Shown: one piece after another, positions 7,285 to 11,835 of the stretch
Layout of the letters: every line of letters starts with the position of its first letter
Position numbering within the stretch: position 1 is the first letter of the stretch
Assembly: GCA_004560045.1 (NCBI GenBank)
Contig: SFWF01000044.1
Coordinates: 1 to 11,835, forward strand
Source of the DNA: a bacterium
Lineage (GTDB): Bacteria > Bacillota > Clostridia > Oscillospirales > Acutalibacteraceae
DNA length: 11,835 nucleotides
Direction: 5' to 3'
The notes under the pieces: model-generated
Told to the model about the DNA's origin: nothing
What the model saw: only the letters and a program-made list of their open reading frames with translations
The model's database searches: none
Translations under genes and position numbers: made by a program

Positions 7285-9507
7285 AGCTTTTTCCTTCTTT
7301 CTTATATATAGCCTTGTGCCGTAAAGGCGCAGGGCATTTGATACAACGCAAACGCTTGAAAGACTCATTGCGGCGGCGCCTATCATTGGGTTTAAGGTAA
7401 GTCCGAATATGGGAATAAATACCCCTGCCGCCAAGGGGATACCGAGGGTATTATAGATAAAGGCCCAGAAAAGATTCTGTTTAATATTTCTAAGGGCACT
7501 TTTCGAAAGCTTTACCGCGGCGGTAAGGTCGCAAAGACTGCTTTTCATAAGCACCACGTCGGCGGCATCAATGGCGATATCGGTTCCCGTACCTATCGCG
7601 ACGCCTACATCGGCGGCAGAAAGAGCGGGGGCATCGTTTATGCCGTCGCCGACCATTATTACCCTATCATTTTGCCTATAGCGTTTTACCGCTTCGGCCT
7701 TATCCTCGGGCAGGAGGTCAGAAATAACCTCGTCGAGTCCTGCGGTCTTCGCCACCGCTTCGGCAGTTGCGCGGTTATCCCCCGTAAGCATTACGGTTTT
7801 TATACCCATTTTTCTCAGCTCTGCCAAAGCCATCGCGCTATCGGGCTTCAGGGTATCGGCTACAGCTATGATTCCGATTAGGTTGTTTTCCTCGGCGAAG
7901 AAAAGGGGCGTTTTGCCCTCCCCCGTCAGTTTTTCGTAAAGGGCTACGGTTTCAGCGCTTAAACCGAGCTTCATTTCGATAAATTTTCTGTTTCCGCCGA
8001 CAAGCTCCCTGCCGTCAAGGGTGGCGGCGACTCCGCTTCCCGTAAGGACGGTGAAGTTTTCGGTAGTAAGGGACTCGATATTTTCTTCCTCGCCCTTTTC
8101 TCTTACGGCTTTGGCAAGAGGATGCTCACTTTTTTCTTCGAGGGATACCGCCTTTATAAGAAGCTCCTTTTCGGAGAGGCCAAAGGGAATTATATCGGTG
8201 ACCTGAGGTTTTCCCTCGGTTACGGTTCCCGTTTTATCGAGGAGGACTATATTTGCGCGGCCTGCCTCCTCAAGAGACTGCGCCGTTTTAAAGAGTATAC
8301 CGTTTTTGGCGCCCACACCGCTTGCAACCATAATTGCAACGGGGGTCGCAAGTCCTAAAGCGCAGGGGCAGGAGATTACGAGCACCGATATACCTCGGGC
8401 AAGGGCGAAGCCTATACTGTAACCGCAAAGAAGCCAGATCACTGTCGCTGAAAGGGCGATTCCGATAACCACGGGGACAAATATGCCCGATACCTTATCG
8501 GCAAGCCTTGCGATAGGGGCTTTGGTGGAGGAGGCTTCGGTCATAAGGCGGATAATTTTCGAAAGGGAGGTGTCCTCTCCTACCCCCGTAGCGCGGCATT
8601 TTATGAAGCCTAAGCGGTTCAGGGTTGCGGCCGATACCTTATCGCCCACCGTTTTATCGACGGGGATGCTTTCTCCAGTAAGAGCCGACTGATCAACGGC
8701 GGTCTCACCCTCTAAGATAACTCCGTCTACGGGGATATTTTCTCCCGGACGGACAATAAATATATCTCCGACGGAAACCTCGTTTATTTCCACCGTTATT
8801 TCTTTCCCGTCCCTTATAAGGGTTGCCTTTTTTGGGGCTAAGTCGATAAGGCCCTTAAGGGCGTCGGTGGTCTTACCCTTCGACCGCTCCTCAAGCATTT
8901 TTCCGAGGGTTATAAGGGTCAGTATCATTGCGGCCGACTCGAAATAAAGGCCGTGAAGATGAGTATGGGAAGGATCTTTAGTCATCAGAAGCACAATTGC
9001 GGTGCTATATATATAGGAAGCCGCCGAGCCTAAGGAAACGAGGGTATCCATATTCGGTGCAAGGTGTATAAGTCCCTTCGCTCCGTTTATAAAGAACTTC
9101 TGATTTATCACCATAACGGCGGCCGACAGAAGCATCTGAAGAATAGCGTTTAAGAGACTATTATCCTTTATAAAATCAGGATGAGGAAGCCCTAACATAG
9201 CCCCCATCGAAAGGTACATAAGGGGAATTAAGATCACTACAGAAGCAATAAATCGGGGCAAAGCCGAATTTTTATGCTTTTCGGGCTCGGTTTTCGGGGT
9301 CTCTTTCTTATCGGCAGGGGTGGCACCGTAGCCTGCGGCCTCTACCGCGGAAATTATTTCTTCGTCGGAAATATCGCCCTCTACCGTCATAGAGTTTGTC
9401 AGCAGGCTTACGCTGCAGGACTCGACCCCATTAAGACTGCCTACCGCCTTTTCGACCCTCGCGGAGCAGGCGGCACAGGACATTCCGCTAATACTGAATC
9501 TTTTCAA
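7075..9507 (-). CDS. copA: Copper-exporting P1B-type ATPase with N- and C-terminal HMA domains
   Basis: The product is 810 residues and exports Cu(I) from the cytoplasm across the membrane using ATP. Domain order: N-terminal HMA with the metal motif GMSCAAC (C11, C14); membrane segments from about residue 84; actuator TGES (277-280); the CPC transport motif (C380-P-C382); phosphorylation site DKTGT (D424); nucleotide-domain HP motif (H462-P463); hinge GDGINDAP (from 620). Late membrane helices carry Y685-N686 and M714-x-x-S717-S718, the signature of the Cu(I) P1B-1 subgroup. A second HMA domain follows (about 745-808) with MMCPHC (C753, C756). The start is TTG (9505-9507): the csoR stop lies 4 bases upstream and overlaps the AGGTG ribosome binding site (9513-9517), so translation is probably coupled. 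It is co-transcribed with csoR and thus copper-induced. Most CopA proteins have HMA domains only at the N-terminus, so the C-terminal one is notable. Confidence 0.97.
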   Translation of the reverse strand: MKRFSISGMSCAACSARVEKAVGSLNGVESCSVSLLTNSMTVEGDISDEEIISAVEAAGYGATPADKKETPKTEPEKHKNSALPRFIASVVILIPLMYLSMGAMLGLPHPDFIKDNSLLNAILQMLLSAAVMVINQKFFINGAKGLIHLAPNMDTLVSLGSAASYIYSTAIVLLMTKDPSHTHLHGLYFESAAMILTLITLGKMLEERSKGKTTDALKGLIDLAPKKATLIRDGKEITVEINEVSVGDIFIVRPGENIPVDGVILEGETAVDQSALTGESIPVDKTVGDKVSAATLNRLGFIKCRATGVGEDTSLSKIIRLMTEASSTKAPIARLADKVSGIFVPVVIGIALSATVIWLLCGYSIGFALARGISVLVISCPCALGLATPVAIMVASGVGAKNGILFKTAQSLEEAGRANIVLLDKTGTVTEGKPQVTDIIPFGLSEKELLIKAVSLEEKSEHPLAKAVREKGEEENIESLTTENFTVLTGSGVAATLDGRELVGGNRKFIEMKLGLSAETVALYEKLTGEGKTPLFFAEENNLIGIIAVADTLKPDSAMALAELRKMGIKTVMLTGDNRATAEAVAKTAGLDEVISDLLPEDKAEAVKRYRQNDRVIMVGDGINDAPALSAADVGVAIGTGTDIAIDAADVVLMKSSLCDLTAAVKLSKSALRNIKQNLFWAFIYNTLGIPLAAGVFIPIFGLTLNPMIGAAAMSLSSVCVVSNALRLYGTRLYIRKKEKAMTKTLKIEGMMCPHCEARVKQLLEERPEIASAEVSHKKGTAVLTLSADISDDALIALIENAGYKASVGD

Positions 9508-9511
9508 GCTA

Positions 9512-9808
9512 TCACCTCATAAGTTTTTTAAGGGTTTCGACAAGCTCGTCGACGGTCTCATTCTTGCCCGCCTTTATATCGTCGGCGACGCAGGTCTTTA
9601 TATGAGTAGAAAGAAGCTCCTTATTAAAGGAATTAAGGGCAGAGGTCACGGCCGACACCTGCATTATAATATCGGTACAGTAGGCATTTTCCTCTACCAT
9701 TCCTTTTATTCCTCTTATCTGACCCTCTATTCGGGAAAGTCGGTTTATAAGGGCCTTTTTGTCGGCCTCGTTTCTGTCTTTAGTTTTATGCGCACAGCAG
9801 TTTTCCAT
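9512..9808 (-). CDS. csoR: Copper-sensing repressor CsoR
   Basis: The product is 98 residues, all-helical, of the CsoR/RcnR (DUF156) family. These proteins bind DNA as tetramers and release it when Cu(I) binds. The core (residues 18-36, ALINRLSRIEGQIRGIKGM region) is the family signature. The ligands C44, H69 and C73 have the same spacing (25 and 4) as the Cys-His-Cys copper site of M. tuberculosis CsoR, and Y43 precedes the first cysteine as in that protein. This favours copper over nickel (RcnR) or sulfur (CstR) sensing. The N-terminus has an extra CC and H7 that might also bind metal. The ATG is preceded by AGGTG about 5 bases away. It is the first gene of an operon with copA, and a palindromic operator sits at its own promoter, so autoregulation is expected. 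Confidence 0.95.
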   Translation of the reverse strand: MENCCAHKTKDRNEADKKALINRLSRIEGQIRGIKGMVEENAYCTDIIMQVSAVTSALNSFNKELLSTHIKTCVADDIKAGKNETVDELVETLKKLMR

Positions 9809-9829
9809 ATTTTCACCTCATAGTTCAGT

Positions 9830-9846
9830 ATACCCCCAGGGGGTAT
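9830..9846. promoter_or_regulatory. CsoR operator
   Basis: ATACCCCCAGGGGGTAT is a perfect 8-bp inverted repeat around one central base. It has the C-run/G-run TACCC...GGGTA form known for CsoR operators. It begins 4 bases after the -10 of the csoR promoter and covers the expected transcription start (about 9844), where bound repressor would block initiation. Confidence 0.88.
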
Positions 9847-9850
9847 TTTT

Positions 9851-9878
9851 ATTATAACAGATTTTTTTAGATTGTCAA
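9851..9878 (-). promoter_or_regulatory. Promoter of csoR-copA
   Basis: TTGACA (9873-9878) and TATAAT (9851-9856) on the minus strand are both perfect consensus, with a 16-base spacer. Such a strong promoter needs a repressor, in keeping with the operator immediately downstream. Confidence 0.85.
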
Positions 9879-9900
9879 GGCTTATAAGTTATGGTAAAAT
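9872..9900 (+). promoter_or_regulatory. Divergent promoter of the glycosidase-like gene, sharing the csoR -35 bases
   Basis: TTGTCA (9872-9877) and TAAAAT (9895-9900) are separated by 17 bases, with an extended -10 TGG just before. Transcription would start near 9907, giving a leader of about 20 bases. The -35 hexamer overlaps the opposite-strand TTGACA (9873-9878) by five bases, so polymerase should not be able to occupy both promoters at once. Confidence 0.65.
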
Positions 9901-9926
9901 AAAAAAAATCGGCTTCGGAGGTAAGT

Positions 9927-11108
9927 ATGCGAGGAACTGATAAGGCTTTAAGGTTTATTTTAGACCGTTTTTTCTGTAGTGAGACAAATTTGATATACGA
10001 TTTTCTTATAGACGGAGGTAACGCCTGGCACCATCTGCCGAGGCCCTCGGATATAGAAAAAAACTGCCCCAACCCCTGCGGATGGGGTACGGGCATGGAG
10101 GACTGCGTTTTAAACGGTGGTTCGGTGCTTGACGGAATAGTTGCGGAGTATAACCTGACTAAAAATATAAAGCTTAAGGAGCTTTCGGACAAGATACTAA
10201 AGGGTATGCTGCTCTGTGCTACGGTAAGCGAGGATAGCGGCTTTGTCGCCCGCGGAGTCTCCCCCTTTGACAAAAAAAGCTACTATATAAATTCCTCACG
10301 GGATCAGTATACACACTGGGTCTACGGGGCGGTAAGGCTTTTTTCTTCTCCCCTCTCCGACGAGGCGCAAAAGGAGGATATAAAAAGGGTTATCGTGGCC
10401 ATAGCCGAAAAGTGCCTCAGAGACGTTACGCCCGAAAACGACTATAATATGCTTCGTGCCGACAGGAAGATCGGTATGGTAAACAAAATGTGGGGGGATA
10501 TCCAACCCCACGAATACCTGCGGCTTCCTATGTTTTACGCGGCGGCATATTTTGTAAGCGGCGACGGTAAGTGGAAGGCTCTTGCCGACAGATATAAGTT
10601 CGAGGCCCTCGCTGAGACGAAGCCCTTCGAGCCCCATAGGCACAGCACCTACGTCGTGCTTCAGCTTCAGTATTCCCTAAGACTGATGTACGACCTGAGC
10701 GAAGAAGAGGAATATAAAAAAGGCTGCCTCGAAATTATGAGGAGCCTTTCGGAGTATGCGGAAAAGAAATTTGATCTTTGCGCAGAGCGCATTCAGGGTT
10801 TAGCGCTTGATTTTAAATATAAAAAGTGGAACGAGGTCGACTGGTACGACCCCGGCGTAGAGATCGGCGGCTTTCGATATCTTAACCCTGCTCAGAGCGA
10901 AAAAGAGGAAAACAAAAGCTTTTATCCACTCCGCGAGGTTGGCGAAACGGCCTGCGTTGCGGCACTTTGTCCGGAAAGACGGGTGAGGGAGGATATTCCC
11001 GAGACGCTAAACCGAGTAGCCGACAAGGTCGATTACGAAAATCATTATACCTACGCTCCCCTGCTGCTATGGTGTGGCGATAAGCTTTGTATGGAGAATT
11101 TGGGGTAG
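9927..11108 (+). CDS. Putative cytosolic six-hairpin glycosidase-like protein, function unknown
   Basis: The product is 393 residues with no signal peptide or membrane segment, so cytosolic. Helices alternate with loops carrying conserved-looking motifs: WHHLPRP (34-40), GWGTGMED (52-59), NGGSVLDG (63-70), GFVARG (105-110), SRDQYTHW (124-131) and a late MWGDIQPHEYLRLP region (188-201). Aromatic and acidic residues grouped in loops between helix pairs are typical of the (alpha/alpha)6 six-hairpin glycosidase fold. I cannot place it in a named glycoside hydrolase family, and the catalytic residues are not certain; D126 and D59 are candidates. The ATG at 9927 has GGAGG 5 bases upstream and a good promoter. 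It is read away from csoR-copA and has no obvious link to copper. It could equally be a non-catalytic member of the fold. Confidence 0.75.
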   Translation: MRGTDKALRFILDRFFCSETNLIYDFLIDGGNAWHHLPRPSDIEKNCPNPCGWGTGMEDCVLNGGSVLDGIVAEYNLTKNIKLKELSDKILKGMLLCATVSEDSGFVARGVSPFDKKSYYINSSRDQYTHWVYGAVRLFSSPLSDEAQKEDIKRVIVAIAEKCLRDVTPENDYNMLRADRKIGMVNKMWGDIQPHEYLRLPMFYAAAYFVSGDGKWKALADRYKFEALAETKPFEPHRHSTYVVLQLQYSLRLMYDLSEEEEYKKGCLEIMRSLSEYAEKKFDLCAERIQGLALDFKYKKWNEVDWYDPGVEIGGFRYLNPAQSEKEENKSFYPLREVGETACVAALCPERRVREDIPETLNRVADKVDYENHYTYAPLLLWCGDKLCMENLG

Positions 11109-11123
11109 GCGACCGAAGGTCGC
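11109..11123 (+). other. Hairpin starting at the base after the stop codon
   Basis: GCGACC-GAA-GGTCGC is a perfect 6-bp stem with a 3-base loop directly abutting the TAG of the glycosidase-like gene. There is no T-run after it, so it may stabilise the mRNA 3' end or belong to the family of small intergenic hairpins seen nearby. Confidence 0.5.
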
Positions 11124-11127
11124 AATT

Positions 11128-11217
11128 AAATCCGTTTCCCCTTTGGAAACGGGTGAAATCCCTTACGGGATGAAATCACTGCGTGATGAAATCCGCTGCG
11201 GCGGATGAAACGGATTT
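11128..11217. repeat. Multi-hairpin element with alternative outer stem
   Basis: Four local hairpins follow each other: 11132-11152 (8-bp stem, 5-base loop), 11158-11171 (ATCCC/GGGAT), 11175-11187 (ATCAC/GTGAT) and 11191-11206 (ATCCGC/GCGGAT). The last three are joined by GAA linkers, so TGAAA recurs every 16-19 bases. An 11-bp perfect outer stem (11128-11138 with 11207-11217) can enclose the set, but its left arm overlaps the left arm of the first hairpin, so the two folds exclude each other. Different stem sequences with conserved linkers suggest that structure rather than sequence is kept. It lies in the 3' untranslated region of the glycosidase-like gene. Confidence 0.7.
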
Positions 11218-11264
11218 GATTTCATTATACGTAAAGTTTGGACATTTTCCCGTTTTGTTTTGTG

Positions 11265-11280
11265 GAGTAGGTTTCTACTC
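11265..11280. other. Small hairpin in the intergenic region
   Basis: GAGTAG-GTTT-CTACTC is a perfect 6-bp stem with a 4-base loop. The 47 bases before it (11218-11264) are AT-rich and show no gene or promoter that I can support. Confidence 0.35.
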
Positions 11281-11300
11281 ATCCGCCTCGTACCTCGGCA

Positions 11301-11358
11301 CCTTCCCTGCTAGGGAAGGCCGACGGATACCGAGGCAGTCTTATTTTCGGTATCCGTT
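11301..11358. repeat. Palindromic repeat, copy B
   Basis: This is the second copy of the element at 6868-6930. The first hairpin is shorter here (CCTTCCC 11301-11307 with GGGAAGG 11313-11319), while the second keeps an 11-bp perfect stem (11323-11333 with 11347-11357). The 46 bases 11313-11358 match copy A with two changes, both in the loop of the second hairpin or at its edge, so stem bases are conserved. Confidence 0.75.
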
Positions 11359-11371
11359 ACTCTTTTTACTC

Positions 11372-11445
11372 GCGCGAAGCGCTACTCAAACGAAGTTTTT
11401 CTGTGCGTAGCACCCCTGCAAAACGCAGTTTTGCCCCTGCGCAGC
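11372..11445. repeat. Series of mini-hairpins with 3-base loops
   Basis: Three-base-loop hairpins follow closely: GCGC-GAA-GCGC (11372-11382), AAAC-GAA-GTTT (11388-11398), GTGC-GTA-GCAC (11403-11413) and GCAAAAC-GCA-GTTTTGC (11418-11434), then the palindrome CTGCGCAG (11438-11445). Stem sequences differ while loop size is constant. Similar units occur at 6821-6829, 11109-11123 and 11175-11187. Confidence 0.55.
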
Positions 11446-11452
11446 CCCTTTT

Positions 11453-11494
11453 CCCTAACCTTTCCCATTTCCCATTTCCCCTTTCCCTGCGTCA
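11453..11494. repeat. Phased 7-base repeats, G-rich on the pflA strand (copy of 7012-7053)
   Basis: Six phased 7-base units run from CCCTAAC through CTTTCCC/ATTTCCC types to TGCGTCA. The 35 bases 11453-11487 correspond to 7012-7046 with the same length, unit phase and following TGCGT, differing in a few unit-internal bases. The minus strand again carries GGG runs spaced 3-4 bases apart, a possible G-quadruplex in RNA read through from pflA. Confidence 0.7.
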
Positions 11495-11510
11495 AAGGCG
11501 GTACTCTTTT

Positions 11511-11538
11511 CTGTTCACTGTCCACTGACCACTGTCCA
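11511..11538. repeat. Four 7-base repeats of the CTGTCCA type
   Basis: Four phased units (consensus CTGWYCA with one CTGACCA) lie 25 bases before the pflA stop codon, preceded by TACTCTTTT (11502-11510) as at 6788. They match the units that end at the copA stop codon. Confidence 0.65.
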
Positions 11539-11539
11539 C

Positions 11540-11558
11540 TGCGGCCAACGGCGCCGCA
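11540..11558 (-). other. GC-rich hairpin just after pflA
   Basis: TGCGGC (11540-11545) pairs with GCCGCA (11553-11558) around a 7-base loop, starting 6 bases after the pflA stop codon on the minus strand. It is positioned like a terminator stem but is followed by a CTG-type heptad array instead of a T-run. Confidence 0.45.
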
Positions 11559-11563
11559 GGCGT

Positions 11564-11835
11564 TTAACCATTCAGCAGTTTGGTTAATTTATCCATTTGC
11601 TCGGGGGTGGGGGTCGGGAGATGCTCAAAGGGGAAAAGAAGTCCCAAATTATCGTATTTCGATTTACATATTTTTTTAAAGGGAAGCAGCTCTGCCTTAT
11701 CGATGCAGGGGTGCTTTTTTATTATATCCTTTAAAAAAGCTATATTTTCCTCGGTATCGTTAAGGGTCGGGATTATTACCTGACGGAGGGTGGTGGGGAT
11801 ATTCCGCTCGCTCAGGTAAGAAAGGAAGCTGAGAG
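11564..11835 (-). CDS. pflA: Pyruvate formate-lyase activating enzyme, C-terminal part (runs off window)
   Basis: This is the last 89 residues of a minus-strand gene; the 5' part lies beyond the window edge. The reading frame includes RQVIIPTLNDTEENIAFL and, later, KAELLPFKKICKSKY followed by a GLLFPFEHLPTPTPEQM tail. It matches the end of the radical-SAM glycyl-radical activase family: a strand with 'VIIPTLNDTEENI', then 'ELLPFxxxxxxKY' and a final helix, as in E. coli PflA ('VVVPGWSDDD', 'ELLPYHELGKHKW'). The enzyme uses S-adenosylmethionine and a 4Fe-4S cluster to make the glycyl radical of pyruvate formate-lyase in anaerobic fermentation. The CxxxCxxC cluster motif would be outside the window. 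Activases of other glycyl radical enzymes share this tail, but PflA is the best fit. Confidence 0.85.
   Translation of the reverse strand, partial: LSFLSYLSERNIPTTLRQVIIPTLNDTEENIAFLKDIIKKHPCIDKAELLPFKKICKSKYDNLGLLFPFEHLPTPTPEQMDKLTKLLNG

Noticed and set aside
9875..10273. 132-residue minus-strand open frame opposite the glycosidase-like gene
   Set aside because: It covers the divergent promoter and the antisense of a better coding frame, and has no ribosome site or domain.
11431..11783. Plus-strand open frames at the right end of the window
   Set aside because: They run through heptad repeats and the antisense of the pflA tail, whose minus-strand frame gives a recognisable protein.

Overview
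The window reads as a chromosomal piece of an anaerobic Gram-positive Clostridia-type bacterium, probably a gut Oscillospirales/Ruminococcaceae relative. The case rests on strong GGAGG-type ribosome binding sites, consensus sigma-A promoters, a secreted dockerin protein, a giant secreted GLUG-repeat protein, a CsoR-CopA copper operon whose ATPase carries a C-terminal HMA domain, and the end of a pyruvate formate-lyase activating enzyme gene. Base composition is mixed, near half GC by eye. The taxonomic call is inference.

Layout. (1) 124-6578, minus strand: a two-gene secretion operon. A 106-residue signal-peptide/dockerin protein is followed, after 17 bases, by a 2,038-residue secreted protein. 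That protein has a lectin-like N-terminus, three GLUG/beta-helix-like modules each opening with a WNG motif, a beta-rich linker and a C-terminal calcineurin-like metallophosphoesterase with all metal-ligand motifs present. A well-formed promoter lies upstream at 6636-6665. (2) 6579-7074: about 500 bases without a gene, holding a stem-loop beside an 8-G tract, long palindromes and arrays of degenerate 7-base repeats. (3) 7075-9808, minus strand: csoR-copA. CsoR should repress its own promoter through a perfect 17-bp inverted repeat at the transcription start; copA begins at a TTG codon translationally coupled to csoR. (4) 9927-11108, plus strand: a divergent cytosolic protein that looks like a six-hairpin (alpha/alpha) glycosidase. 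Its promoter uses the same -35 bases as the csoR promoter. (5) 11109-11563: about 450 bases without a gene, holding a cluster of small hairpins with two mutually exclusive folds, then a second copy of the palindrome plus heptad cassette. (6) 11564-11835, minus strand: the 3' end of pflA, running off the window.

The copper genes form a self-contained sensing and export unit. The dockerin/giant-protein pair is a surface or extracellular unit of unknown target. The most unusual non-coding signal is a composite cassette (7-base repeats, G-rich run on the transcript strand, palindrome). It is found in the same order and orientation just downstream of two unrelated minus-strand genes, copA and pflA. 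I see no fully described new defence or mobile system here. The best leads are that 3'-end cassette, the shared -35 divergent promoter, and a possible internal start that would release a free copper chaperone from copA.
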